DNA of 64,000 nucleotides, taken from positions 51,239,680-51,303,679 of the forward strand of contig CM055105.1 in the NCBI GenBank assembly GCA_029204225.1, given 5' to 3'. Of this stretch, positions 1 through 10,699 are shown piece after piece. Below the pieces are notes generated by a model. It was not told the origin of the DNA. It saw only the letters and a list, made by a program, of their open reading frames with translations, and searched no databases. Made by a program: the position numbers and the translations under genes. Origin of the DNA: Diphasiastrum complanatum (taxonomy: Eukaryota; Streptophyta; Lycopodiopsida; Lycopodiales; Lycopodiaceae). How positions within the stretch are numbered: position 1 is the stretch's first letter; each line of letters opens with the position of its first letter.

Positions 1-1043
1 ATAAAAAAATGATAATAATCTTACTGTCAAGAAATTTGAAAGCGAGAACGTATGCAAAATCTTATAGAAAGCTGTGACTTGGTCATAGCGATTGCTCTAG
101 CAGCATGTGGGCTTCTGAATTTGCAGATGAGGTGAGTTATGCTTGGACTATGGTCTTTGAATAATTTTTTTTTTGAGACCCCTGCCTCATGCTAGTCCTC
201 CAGCTTACTTCGGGAACGAGTTGCCGTGACTCACTTCACCCCACGCTGACCTCGAGTCTGAGCCGGGACCGTCCAAACCTAACCCTAACCCTAAACTTAA
301 CCCTAATCATAAGGATGCTGCCAAACAGTATTTAGGTTGTGGTAGCCGTCAGAAATTTATATTAACCAGTTACTTTCTAGGCTTGTTGCTCATTCGCATT
401 CAGTTGATTTTTCTGTATACGTCTATTGAGGTTTGCATAGGTTTTTATTTGTTCTATGACCAGCATAGGTTGCAGTTATGCTTAGCATAAGTACATAGTT
501 AAAAAAATATTTGAGGTTACGATGTCAAGTAGTTCTACCTCTTCTATTCCAATAGTTGTAACTCAATATGTTGCAACAAGTTCAACATCTTCATCTGACA
601 TTCCCAATGAAAGATTTTTTTATAAAGCCACTCCTGAATCTGAACATGTTTTTGTAAATGATGTGGCATCCTCATCATTTACCCGTTCATCTTTTGAAAT
701 AATTCAGGCAAGTACTTTTCAAGAAATGACGCTTGTAACTTAGCTTGTATCAAATCTTTTGACCTCGTCCGCCTCTTCATATACAGGCTCGACACAATTA
801 GAACATTGTTCTTTTGAGCAAGCTGAATAATTGAGTGATGAGTCAAAGCTTCATTCAATTCACTCAGTTACTGATTCTAGTAAATCAACAAATCCGCGTA
901 AGTCTGTTGATCTGCGACGTTCAAGCTTTTCTCATGTTCGTAGAAGACCTTCTCAAAGTGATGTTTGTGTTAAATCTAAAAGGGCTATATTCGTTGAAAA
1001 TTTAGAGCCTTCTGAAGGTCCAGAATGTGAAAAATACAAAAAT
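1..1043. repeat. Left arm of a ~1-kb inverted repeat
   Basis: This stretch matches the reverse complement of 17620-18640 base for base with scattered differences. The shared parts include the TA-rich start, the CCCTAA-like run, a pair of short palindromes and the Ser-rich reading frame. The match begins at the window edge, so the arm probably extends further left. It stops inside the reading frame, where this copy runs into an LTR and the other copy runs into a different ORF. The two arms are 16.6 kb apart and share in-frame stops, so they were copied after the gene had decayed. Confidence 0.85.
276..315. repeat. Short interstitial telomere-like run
   Basis: Two perfect CCCTAA units and flanking degenerate units (CCTAAAC, CCCTAAT) sit about 210 bp upstream of the Ser-rich frame. 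AACCCTAA is also the telo-box found in some plant promoters, so this may be promoter sequence rather than a telomere relic. The other inverted-repeat arm keeps it at about 18330-18365. Confidence 0.6.
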
Positions 1044-1076
1044 AAGCTTGGTAGAGGCCAAAAATCTTGTATATAG
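522..1076 (+). pseudogene. Ser/Thr-rich protein, decayed exon (left copy)
   Basis: No family is recognised. The frame opens with an ATG and a Ser-rich start (MSSSSTSSIPIVV), then an acidic and serine-rich stretch and a basic part (RKSVDLRRSSFSHVRRRPSQ), as in a disordered protein. A TAG at 741-743 and a TAA near 828-830 interrupt it, but the frame continues through both and matches the copy at 17627-18118, which has the same stops. The last codons (after PECEKYKN) belong to an LTR. A short palindromic word related to the array at 18769-19178 lies just upstream, which links it to the ParB-methyltransferase block. It may be that gene's first exon or a separate divergent gene. Confidence 0.5.
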
Positions 1077-1822
1077 GATGATTACACATGTGTGGAGCCT
1101 GTTCCCACGTGTGAAACTAGTGTACTTGTCATGTACCATAATCATATACGTTGTACATATGATTCAATTCAAGTTCTAGTGGCTAAAATGCCCAAAAACT
1201 AGTTTTCTAGACATATGACACATGGCATCAATCTATTGATTGCATGAGCCACATCCTTTGGTTAGGTGTCACATCCCATGTGTAGAGGACAGCTCACATG
1301 TGTGGAATAAGCTGAAGTAGATGAATTTTGACTTCTAGAAGATTTTCAAGTAGATCTCCATATAGAAGAAAAATGGACCAAAAGTGCTCAAAATAAGTGT
1401 TAGTTTTGCATGATGAATCATCATATAACAAAGCACCTTCACACATGTGGGATCAAAGGGATGATCAGTACCACGAGCTCCCACTTATTGTATATATAGA
1501 GCCACATTTGGCCATAATCATTGTGAGACACCAATCTTGGTTTTGGAAGCAATTTTGAGTGATTCTCTCCATTTGTCTACATTTGTTTTGATTGTTTTGA
1601 GGTTCTATCAATGTGTACTTGATTTTCAGGTTGGAGTCCATACTCAGACAGGGTTTCACATGTGGGAAACCAGAAAGTACCCCTACCTTCAATTAATGAT
1701 TGTTCTTGTTAGGATTTTGTGTTTATAATTGATCTAGATTGATCTTAATCTCAAGTAGATTGATAGATCAAGTAATCTGACAACCAATCCCTCTTGAGGA
1801 TCAGATTAAGATCCACTCTTGG
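1026..1822 (+). mobile_element. LTR, family A (truncated at 3' end)
   Basis: It begins TGTGAAAAATAC and follows the LTR copies at 21029, 25278 and 54981 for about 800 bp, including a TATATATAGAG TATA-like site near 1492 and the closing GATCCACTCTTGG. The last ~20 bp seen in those copies (to TTTGCACA) are missing. The 5' edge coincides with TGTGAAAAATACAAAAAT of the Ser-rich frame, so insertion or recombination used near-identical sequence. Confidence 0.75.
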
Positions 1823-2368
1823 TGAGCAGTTTTTTGGAAACTAGTCAAATTTTGTGTAGCGAGTTGGATTTGATAGCTATTCTCAAAATTTTTGGTCCAG
1901 ATCTTGTTGTGGGCTGTAGGAATTTTTTTCACACGTGTGAGGCTGTACAGCTCCAGTTTTGACTGAGAAATTTCAAAAATTTGTAGAATTTGACTCACAT
2001 ACCCAATTTGAGTGAATTTTTGGTGCAAAATCAAGCATTTACTATAGAGAGTCTAATCCCTTGATTAGTTCTTGGATTAGATCAGCCAAAAAATTGAAAT
2101 TGAAGCTTGAATGAGGTGCATTAATTGATCTACTCTGATTTTTTGATTGTATGTTGAAGTTGAAGAGAGAAATTGCTAAAAATCATAGATTAAGGAGTGA
2201 TTTTGCAACGTTGAGATTAGAATCTAAATTTCCATCATTTTAGATTGGTTCATGAGTGATAGGATTGAGTCTATAAGCTTTCTAAATTGCTAGAAGACTT
2301 TAGGTTCAGATCTCTTAGAGAAACCATAAGAGTTTCTAGTGCTTTTTCACATTCAAAAATGGGCATCA
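1823..2368. other. Leader-like region between LTR and gag, no gene seen
   Basis: AT-rich sequence without a supported reading frame. It sits where the 5' leader of a copia element would be, but no TGGTATCAGAGC primer-binding site follows the LTR, so LTR and gag may come from different insertions. Confidence 0.4.
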
Positions 2369-3244
2369 ATGGGTGGTTTTTTGCTTGAAGCTAGTGAAAG
2401 ACTTACATCCACTAATTATGCTACTTGGATAGTTCGAATGGAGTCTTTGCTTGTACTTCATGATCTTTATGACATAGTACTTGAGGTGGAAGTAGAACCT
2501 CAAGGAGGAGTTGAATTGGCTAAGTACAAAAAGAGATGTAGAGTTGCATTACACTACATAAAACTGCATGTAAGTAATGAACTTTTGAAAGAAATCTCAT
2601 CTTGTACCACATCCAAAGAGGCATGGGATTCATTAAAAGCCATTTATGGATCCAAGAACACTTCAAGGATACTCATGCTTAGGAATCATATCCTTCAAAG
2701 CATGAAAGGAAGTAGTGAAAGTGCCCAAAATTATGTCTTTAGGATCAAATCTTTGAATAAAGAGTTGTCTTCTATAGATGATAAAATCAAAGATGATGAA
2801 TTAGTTCAAATCATTTTGAATGGATTAGGAGATAATTATTCCAATCTTGTTCAAACCTTTGCTATTCAAGATTCACTTCCTAGTATTGAAAAACTTCAAA
2901 GTGTGCTTGTTAGTGAGGAGAGTAGAATGCTTCATATCAAAAGTAGGATGAGTTTCTTATCTTTGAATGATGGTGATGAAAAAGCTAACTTTTCTTTGAA
3001 AGGCAAGAAGAAGAAGTTTTCATCCAAGAAGATTCAAGACATGGAGATGGAGAACAAAGATGGAGCGTCAAGTTCCAAAGGCAAGAGCAAGAAGGACAAG
3101 AAGAAGCTAAAGTGTTTCTTTTGTGGAAAAAAGAGACATTTTGCATCGAAGTGCTACAAGAAGAAGAATGCCCAAGAGAAGGACAATCAAGGCAATCTTG
3201 TGCTTGAGGAGGAGGAAGAAGGCAATCTATCTTTGATGGTATAA
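2369..3244 (+). CDS. gag: Ty1/copia Gag (UBN2/retrotran-gag type)
   Basis: A 291-residue open frame, counted from the first ATG. It starts with the copia Gag signature (FLLEASERL..NYATWIVRMES), has the helical gag core (SCTTSKEAWDSLKAIYG), a lysine-rich stretch, and a CCHC zinc knuckle (CFFCGKKRHFASKC) near residues 246-259 for RNA binding. It ends in a Glu-rich tail with TAA. Protease, integrase and RT do not follow: at the stop the sequence changes abruptly to an unrelated gene. The frame is intact, unlike most of its neighbours, so this insertion may be fairly young or still constrained. Confidence 0.85.
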   Translation: MGGFLLEASERLTSTNYATWIVRMESLLVLHDLYDIVLEVEVEPQGGVELAKYKKRCRVALHYIKLHVSNELLKEISSCTTSKEAWDSLKAIYGSKNTSRILMLRNHILQSMKGSSESAQNYVFRIKSLNKELSSIDDKIKDDELVQIILNGLGDNYSNLVQTFAIQDSLPSIEKLQSVLVSEESRMLHIKSRMSFLSLNDGDEKANFSLKGKKKKFSSKKIQDMEMENKDGASSSKGKSKKDKKKLKCFFCGKKRHFASKCYKKKNAQEKDNQGNLVLEEEEEGNLSLMV

Positions 3245-4014
3245 ACTGGAGTCAGTGGCTAAAGCAGCAATTAGGAGGTTGGAAATAATTCTATCAAATG
3301 CAAGACTACATAAAATGAATGTCACGATTGAAAAAAGTGACAGACTTTCCGGTTAAAATGAAACGTTCCTAATAAGCCATCAATTGGAGGTGCTAAAGCA
3401 AGAAGATTCTTATCCAATCACACATGCAAAGAATCAAGTGTTAGATACAAAATATGGAGAGAAATTGTTCAAGACACACGAACACTAGAAGGAAGTAATC
3501 GAGTGGAAAAGAGACAAGTCTGGACTAATTTAGACAAACTTATAGGTGTTATCAGAAACAAAAATCTGTCATCATTGCAAAATCATTGCACCACATTTGT
3601 AAAATTTGTACATGATTGTTGGGGAAAAGACAACGTTACTCATTACATGGTGCTAATCTATATCATTATCTGATAATTTTCTCATTCAGGCTTATATTTT
3701 TTTCTACTGATGTAGCTAATTAAAACTTTTGTTTGCAGCACATCCTTCTTCAACATGCAAATTATTTTTCAAAGGAATATGGGAGTTTAAGTATCTGGTC
3801 ATCACAAGGCATGAAAAAATCTCATTGGAAATCAAGGGGAGCATTTCACAGAGCAACAAACTATGGAGGACACAATTCAAAAAATAAATATTTAGCTCAA
3901 CTTTTTCAGTGGTTTTACAGAAGAGCACAATTTAGATATCAAGCTAAAAACTCGCCAAGTATTACAATATTTCGAAAGGCATTCAAATTCATTACAAAAG
4001 AGAGATCCTTGTAA
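3245..4014 (+). pseudogene. Uncharacterised transposon-like gene, C-terminal exons
   Basis: Two exons can be followed. The first (about 3250-3650) has stops at 3356, 3488 and near 3525 and one frame change; its end reads FVHDCWGKDNVTHYM. An intron ending TTGTTTGCAG (3729-3738) leads to a clean last exon: HILLQHANYFSKEYGSLSIW, SSQGMKKSHW, GGHN and LAQLFQWFYRR. The pattern Y-M-H-x-L-x2-H, then yGsL, then SSQGxxKsH recalls a large family of unnamed, mobile-looking eukaryotic proteins; I know this only as a pattern and cannot name the family. The stop lies 29 bp from the stop of the minus-strand gene. The minus gene at 41968-43429 may be the N-terminal half of a related protein. Confidence 0.45.
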
Positions 4015-4043
4015 TATATCAAAAATCTATTACAGAAAATTAT

Positions 4044-5585
4044 TTAAGTATCATCATCATCCTCTTCAAGATTCAGACGGATGGTATTGTCATGAAGGAA
4101 TAATCTTCTTTCATATGGATCCAAAAATTCTAAATTTTTCCTCTTGTTCATATCAATGTAACTCGAATAAAGGGCCATTGCAGATGATCTTTTCGTAGTC
4201 TCATTGGGAGTATAACCCAATATCTTAATAGCCAAATCTCTCTTCATAAAAATTATTTTATATATTCCTCTTGCTTACTTATGGCCTCCTAAACAAATTG
4301 ATAATGATTTGATGGCCATAATGACAATGGTTGCATATGAATTATAAGATGAATGATATATACAAATCTCATTATTTTATAAGTTTTTCAAATAATGAGA
4401 TAGAGAAACATCTTTTCTCCTGGCTGATATACCTCGGATGCCTTCATGTCTCATACCAAAGGCATCTATTTCAATATCATCTTGTAAACGAGAAAAGAAA
4501 ATAAAATGAGAATGATACATAACACTGCAAACTCAATAAGAAAACTGAACAATATCAATACCAATAAGAAATAAGAAAACTGAACAATATCAACACCAAT
4601 ATATTATCTACTTACCATATCATAATCATCGGAATCAACGACGTTTGCTCTGCTAATGTCATGTCCTCCAATGGCCTCTACATTTTTGGAGGGAATATAT
4701 TTAGTCCTAGGGGGATATATTTTTTGGAATTCCAAAAATTCCTCCTTTGTAGGCAAAATTTTTTCATAGGCTTTAGATTTTTCAGTCATGGCCTCCAAGG
4801 CCTCATTGCCAGATTTCCAATTGTCATCTTTATCATAATCTATTTCACTTTCAAGGTCATCATATGAGTAATCAACAATGTTAAAAAATTCTGATGAATT
4901 GTGAGCAAAAATTGAGAGGATTTCATCATCTCTCAAATTCAAAACATCTTCTATACCATTAAATGAAATATAACATTCATTATTTATAAAATATAAAGGA
5001 ACATTGAATAAAATTAATTGATTAATAGGAGATGCAGATGGAAGAGAATCAGAGAGGATTATAGAACGAGGGAGAGTTTTTTGATAATCTGAAGCCATAG
5101 ATACTTCAGCTTCAACCCCTATATCAATATCTGTATCATTTACATCGACTGGAGCAGGTGCAGATGCTTCGATGAATGGAACAGTTGAAGATTCAGCAGA
5201 CTCATCATCTAGAATTTCAGTAGATATGTAGAAGACAAAAGCCATTCCTTTTATTAGAAGGCGACATATTCTTTTGTGGATATCACAGTATATATTTCTT
5301 TTGAAATGGTCATACAAGTTAGAGTACTTTCTATTGTGTTTATGTTTAGAAGATGGTTGGGAATGTACAAGGTCTTGAAAATAAACGAAACAAAAATTAT
5401 CTATATCCAAAATAGGAGTGCTAATAATCTGAGAAAAATTATCAAAATAGGAAATTAAATTATAACGATTCTCATAAACTATATCGAAGGGAGCAAAAAA
5501 AATACTAGCAAAATACATAATTTGTCAAATGGAATGTCATTGGCATTTAAAAAATCCATAAGTTTGTCATTTGAGGCCATGGAGG
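4044..5585 (-). CDS. Uncharacterised acidic multi-exon protein
   Basis: No family is recognised. A plausible start at 5585 gives MASSSMASNDKLMDFLNAND. A frame change near 5520 leads into a 304-residue open frame with an acidic middle (DVNDTDIDIGVEAE, YDDLESEIDYDKDD) and a Lys/Glu-rich end (AYEKILPTKEEFLEFQK). After a probable intron (about 4250-4615) the last exon reads LAIKILGYTPNETTKRSSAM to LNLEEDDDDT. There are almost no stops within the exons, so the gene is better preserved than its neighbours. It converges on the gene at 3245-4014. Its upstream region carries copies of the GATATC-type motif shared with the H3/Ulp1 gene, so the two may belong to one element. Confidence 0.45.
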
Positions 5586-7159
5586 AACTAGCCATATTGA
5601 ACCCGATATCGACAGATAGATATCGGAAGAGGAATAAAACAAAGTGCGCATGCTGATCCGATATGGTAAGGCCGAGAATGAAATTTATCGAAAAACACTT
5701 GTCAAAAATAGCTGATATTGATTCAGTGCATTTGAATGAATACAAGCATGCACAGTAAGCGATGGCGCACGTTGATTCGATATTACGAGAAGAAGAAAAA
5801 AACAAGAAGACTAGAGAGTTCAGAATAAAAGACCATGGAATTGAAATATGAAAAGTGGTGTCCATATTTATAACCAATTCTTGTTGATCACAGCCATACA
5901 TCTGTCAAATAACGAATTGAAAAATACAGCCTATATTTATCCACCGATCAGAGTGAGACAAATTTGTACCTACTCCGGAATACATTATCTAGTCTATCAC
6001 TAGATTCAATGAATCATCATTAGCCTTGAGCCTAGAATCTGTACATGCGCTGCAATACATTAAATAGACAATCACTAGCCACCTAGAATAATCATTAAAC
6101 CAATTATAAACAAATGATTAATGGATGTTTGAAAAACGTGTACGAGGAGAATTATTACAATCTCTCGTCCTATTTAAGCACCGTAAAGACGAAAATTTTT
6201 CTTTTGAGATAATGTTCATTCAAAACATTTCATAAGTCTTTCATTATGGGTTCTAGTATGATTTTTCTACGTATGGGATATCTAATCAGCGCGCCTGGCA
6301 GACACTGATTATGTTGCATTTGGATTGTGCGCGTAGAATCGCTATTCCAAGAACAAAAATATTATCGAAATTTTTGAAACTATTGGACCCTATTTGCATG
6401 CTCAAAGCTTGATTCAGAAGACTCTTCATACTGGCCAAAGTTATGGAGAATCTACTGAATCAAGCTCTGATAATGCATATTTCATCCAATATCGGATGAG
6501 CGCACGAGAATACAAACTCTGGTTTTCAAATGCTTTATGTGCACGTCGATTAGCTATCGGATGAAAATCTGGCCTTTGGAATTTTCTAGAATTATAATTA
6601 TTGGATATAAAAAAGGTCTGATATCTAAAGCTTAACGTTGTCAATTTCAGCATTAAATGGTAGAAGTGTGATAGCATAATTTTGTAGCATTAATTGTAGA
6701 TGTGACCATACTTTATTTGAAATTAATTCTGGTTAATTCGATATGGACTAATCATTTTGATGACTGATGGATATCTAGTTTGATTTGATTGACAAGCCTC
6801 GGAGTAATCATCATCGTAATTCGAACCTCAGACATCCAAACCACCATGTTTGCAATCATTTCTGATTTTCTCTATATGTACCGATCGACGACGTTGAATT
6901 TTTTTTGCTTATAGTTATTTGCATCCATGCGATATCAATTTAGCGCGTTCGAAATTTATTTCTTCAATTTGTTACTACTTGCGTGTGCCCATCCGCTACC
7001 AACTAACGGATTTGTTGAGCTTAGGTATCGCTTCGATGCGTCCGACCTAAGGCCTGAATCTGAAATCAACATTATCGCATGCTGATCCGCTACTACACAT
7101 TAATGCCGCTGACCAAGCAGACAACATAGAGTCATTCATGTGGAATACCAATTTTAGGT
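5586..7159. promoter_or_regulatory. Divergent intergenic region rich in a short repeated motif
   Basis: No gene is supported here. The region separates the minus-strand acidic gene from the plus-strand H3/Ulp1 gene and holds about nine copies, in both directions, of a motif near TGCGCATTGATCCGATATC. It is a likely shared promoter or recognition region; the regulatory role is inferred from position only. Confidence 0.4.
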
Positions 7160-8784
7160 GCAAGTAAGGGAAATCCACAACCACCACCTCGTCCACCACC
7201 ACCTCCTCCTAGGCCAAGGGGTAGAAGAAGAGACCCACCCTGGCTCAAGGATATTCGGAAGCTTCAGAAGACAAATAATCTTCTGATTTCGAAATTTCAC
7301 GTATAGAGGTCCATCAGAGACATTACAAGAAGTCTATCTGCAGATTTGAGATGGACTGTAACGACAATTGAGATGTTGCACATAGCATATGAGGATTTTC
7401 AGGTGAAATTTTTTTCAGATATTGTTGTTGCAGTTGTCCATGCCAAGAGGGTGGCCATCATGCCCAAAGATTTCAACATTGTTTTCAAGCTTCGAGACAC
7501 ATATGACAAGTTTGCTGAATACTTTAGACCTGCTCCCTTCTCTCCTCTAAAACAAGATTCAAAGAGAAAAAAATGAAAGCAACCTCAACCGACCCGGCTT
7601 GTTATTCATATACAGAGCGAGAGTGTTTCAAAGAAGAAGAAGTCTCTTGACCCTCCATCTAAAACGAGGGATTTTTTCAAGCCATCTCCTCTGAATACTA
7701 TTCTTTCTTCTAGGCATTCTCCTTCTAATTCTCCTCCTAAGTCTCCTTCTTCTCCAACCACTCCATCTTTAGCTTCTCCTGCTAAATCTTCCTCTCCTAA
7801 TAAATCTCCACCTCCTAGATCTCCTCCTCCTCCTAAACCCGTAAATATTAGTTCCCCTCCTCCTGTTCTTGGAAACAATTTAGATGATTTTGTTAGTATA
7901 AAAATAGATTCAATTTTAATGACAATTCTTTATGTGGTTTATCAGTATTACTTTTGTCACCCCCTGCACTTGCCTTTGTAAATACTCCTCAATATGTACT
8001 ATATGATCAATTGTTAAACACGTATCTTAATGGTTTAGGTCCTCGATATAGATTTAGGATGCCGAAGACCAATGCTGGTCTCCCCCTTTCTAGATTAGGT
8101 ACAAGTGAATTAGAAAGTAGAGATAAAATGCTAGGGGACAAAGTAGGAGGTGGGGCAATTCAGTACTGGATGGAGTATTTCCAGACCCCATTGTTTATAG
8201 ATGTTGCATTGTTTTCTCTTCAATTCATGGCTGCATTTGATTTCTCTGATCTCAAAAGTCTGCATGATGATATGCTCCAATACGTCAGACTGGAGACTCC
8301 AATTCTCGTGCTGCCATACATAAGAAAGTAAGTGTCTTCTTTTCAAATTTTATTATATGGAATTTTTTATATGAATTTGGATTCAACATCGATTCTCATA
8401 AATTTATTGTTTTCTGATTTTAGTGATCATCGGAGCTTATATGTGTTGTCCTTGTACATCAATGATGAGGGTGTGTGTAATTCAGTTTGTTTAAAGATGA
8501 ACTCTATTACATACACACACAAAATTGCCAGGACCCATATCCAGAAAATACTGGAACTCTTTCTAGTACCAAATGCAAAAGCATATTCGAAGCTGAAAAT
8601 GGTTGATGCAGAGGTATAAATTTTTCAACATCGGTTCGACGCGCCCTTGTAGTTATCGATTGGTTTATATTCATAATGTGTGTGCGGATCCGATATTCAA
8701 TCAATAATTTTTTGATATCGGTTCGATGGACGCTTGTTTCTGTTGTAGATTTTATTCTTATATCCTGCGCATTGATCCGATATC
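5644..8784. repeat. Dispersed ~19-bp motif TGCGCATTGATCCGATATC, ~13 copies
   Basis: Recognisable copies start near 5644, 5764, 6277 (reverse), 6326, 6486 (reverse), 6538, 6929 (reverse), 6983, 7075, 8629 (reverse), 8680, 8714 (reverse) and 8766. The best-kept parts are a GCGC or GTGC start and a GATCCGATATC-like end. All copies are non-coding: between genes, or in the second intron of the protease. Spacing is irregular, so this is not a tandem satellite. I saw no other such cluster in the window. Confidence 0.6.
7160..7950 (+). pseudogene. Divergent histone H3-like protein with Ser/Pro-rich extension
   Basis: The frame starts with a Pro/Arg-rich tail (about residues 5-25: PPPRPPPPPPRPRGRRR). 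A histone H3 core follows that aligns over its whole length with canonical H3: WLKDIRKLQKTNNLLISKF, then a stop, RSIRDI, SADLRW and HAKRVAIMPKDF, the H3 signature. Loop 1 has the normal H3 length, unlike most centromeric H3. After the fold come LRDTYDKFAEYFRP, a TGA at 7574, and in the same frame a long Lys- then Ser/Pro-rich linker (SPPPPKP type). The TAG at 7304 stands where H3 has its conserved Gln. Acetylatable tail lysines are mostly missing. It probably continues into the Ulp1 domain just downstream through an intron or frame change; no start codon was found. Confidence 0.7.
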
Positions 8785-8913
8785 TCATAATGTTAAAATT
8801 TGGATTCTACAGTCCTCCCAGCAGGTTGATTTCGTCCACTGTGGTTGGTGTACCGTATGCAATGCCAAACGCTTTTTTAATTGGCTTGCATTACAAGATG
8901 GACTTTGGAAGAG
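7954..8913 (+). CDS. Ulp1/SENP-like (C48) cysteine protease domain, three exons
   Basis: Exons 7954-8327, 8424-8613 and 8813-8913 join in phase across GT-AG introns with no stop. The order fits the Ulp1 family, which cleaves SUMO-like proteins: an N-terminal subdomain (SRDKMLGDKV, FMAAFDF), a strand ending at the catalytic His (NDHRSLYVLSL), the Asp position occupied by Asn (LKMNSI), the oxyanion Gln (SSQQVD) and the nucleophile Cys (VHCGWCTVC). The usual HW is HR and Asp is Asn, so activity is doubtful. It follows the H3-like frame and Ser/Pro linker on the same strand and may be one protein with them. Capture of Ulp1 domains by plant transposons such as MULEs is established; pairing with a histone is not one I know. 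Confidence 0.65.
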
Positions 8914-9024
8914 GTAATCTTCGATTAATTACTTTTACTTGTGTTTTTGTTTTTTTCATATACAAATTTTCTCTCCCTTAAAGTAGAGTCTACTTTTTAT
9001 ACGGTCATATACATAGCTTTAAAG
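8914..9024. other. Junction between the Ulp1 gene and a copia fragment
   Basis: The intron after the last recognised protease exon (GTAATC) runs into minus-strand copia sequence. The C-terminal end of the protease gene was not found and is probably cut off by this insertion. Confidence 0.4.
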
Positions 9025-10690
9025 TCAACAAACTTTAAGTACAGAAAGCTTTGATCTAAACTTATCAAACTTTTCTCCAGTAAGTGGCTTAGTGAAAATA
9101 TTAGATAGTTGTTCCTTTGTGCTACAATGAACAACATGGATTTCACGACTCAGCAGCCTCTCACGTATAAAGTGATACTGAATCTCAATGTGTTTACTTC
9201 TCGCATGGAACACTGGGTTCTTTGCTAGCTGAATGCCAAGCTGATTGTCGCTATATAAAGTCGTGGGATTTTTTTACTTCATGCCAATTTCTTCCAAGAT
9301 TTGTCTTAACCATATAGCTTCTTGTGCTGCACTACACATTGCCTTATACTCTGCTTCTGAGGTGGAAAGAGCAATTGTAACTTTGCTTCTTACTAGACCA
9401 GGAAAAGCAACTACCACAAAACTGGAATACATACCCTGTGGTGGATCTACGATCATCATAGTCACCTCCCCAATCCACATCCACATAGCCACACAACTCA
9501 GGTAAACCATCATGCTTCCTGTAAATCAAGCCATACTCTGAATTGCCTTTCACATAACGCAAAATGTGTTTAGCTACCTTCCAATGCACTTGCATAGGTG
9601 CTGCCATAAACTAACTTACAATGCCAACAACATAGCATATATCTGGTCTAGTCGTGGTAAGGTAAATCAAGCTCCCTACTAACTGTCTATACAGCATAGC
9701 ATCAAATGACTATGACTCATCAAGCTTAGAAAGCTTTTTACCTGGTTCAATAGGAGTGTTTACTGGTTTGCAATCCTGCAACCTAAACCTGTGCAGCAAC
9801 TCTTTGACATACTTCACCTGTGTTAAATCCAATTCATGTCCTTTTTTCCACACTTCTACTCCAAGGAAATAATGCATCAAGCTGAAATCTGTCATCTCAA
9901 ATTGTTCCATGAGGTCTTTCTTGATCATGTCTATCATCTCTTGATTATTTCCCGTAATAATCAAGTCATCAACATAAAGAGCAATCAAAGCAACCATACC
10001 ATCAAAGCATAAGCCATATAGATTTGGATCAGAATGTGTTCTCACCATCCTCTTTGAATGAAAGTAGGCATCAATCCTGCTATACCACGCACATGGTGCT
10101 TGTTTAAGACCATAAAGTGCTTTCTTCAAGCGACATACTTTATTTTCCTATCCCTTCGCTACAAAGCCTTCAGGTTGATCCATGAACACTTCTTCTTCTA
10201 ACTCACCATCTAGAAAAGCAGATTTCACATCCATCTGATGCAAAGGCCAACCAAAATGTGAAGCTAAAGCAACAAGTAGACGTAGAGTATTCCACTTACA
10301 AACCGGCGCAAAGGTCTCCTCATAGTCGATGCCTTTATTTTGTGCGTACCCTTTGATCACCAATCTTGCCTTGTGCTTTGCTATACTTCCATCTGCATGG
10401 TACTTAGTCCTGTATACCCATTTGCAACCAATGGGTTTCTTGCCAACTGGTGGCTCTACTAAGTCCCATGTGCTATGTTTAGCAATTGACTCCATCTCCT
10501 CTCCCATGGCCTTGACCCAAATGTCATCATCCTTCACTTCACCATAAGTCGAAGGTTCTTTGCTTTGAATAATGCTAGATAAGAGAGCATAATTTGCTTC
10601 ATACCTTTCAGGTAGTGTCTTCTCTCTTGTTGATCTTCATAGCTCTCCATGGCTAGATGATCCTGGAAAGTCATCTATGTCGCGACTCTC
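9025..10690 (-). pseudogene. pol: Ty1/copia Pol fragment: RT and RNase H
   Basis: Read right to left: RT N-terminus (KHSTWDLVEPPVGKKPIGCK, then the MDVKSAFLDGELEEEVFM block), the RT palm (ALYGLKQAPCAWYSR, then LYVDDLIITGNN with catalytic YVDD), RNase H (GYVDVDWGGD, STSEAEYKAM) and the 3' tail (SKHIEIQYHFIRE, IFTKPLTGEKF). The pieces lie in several frames with stops at the boundaries, so it is dead. Integrase, protease, Gag and LTRs are absent. It meets an oppositely oriented gypsy fragment at about 10.7 kb. Confidence 0.9.
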
Positions 10691-10699
10691 CAACAATCT

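Noticed and set aside
276-315. True chromosome end or large interstitial telomere
   Set aside because: Only two or three perfect units; the same short run is copied in both inverted-repeat arms.
7160-7576. Centromeric H3 (CENH3)
   Set aside because: Loop 1 has canonical length and the locus is mobile-like with a Ulp1 neighbour; nothing specifically supports a centromere role.
7606-7878. Gly/Glu-rich minus-strand frame
   Set aside because: Antisense of the Ser/Pro-rich linker after the H3 fold; low-complexity shadow.
9245-9505. Plus-strand open frame over the copia RNase H region
   Set aside because: It is antisense to clear RNase H motifs on the minus strand (STSEAEYKAM) and has no domain of its own.
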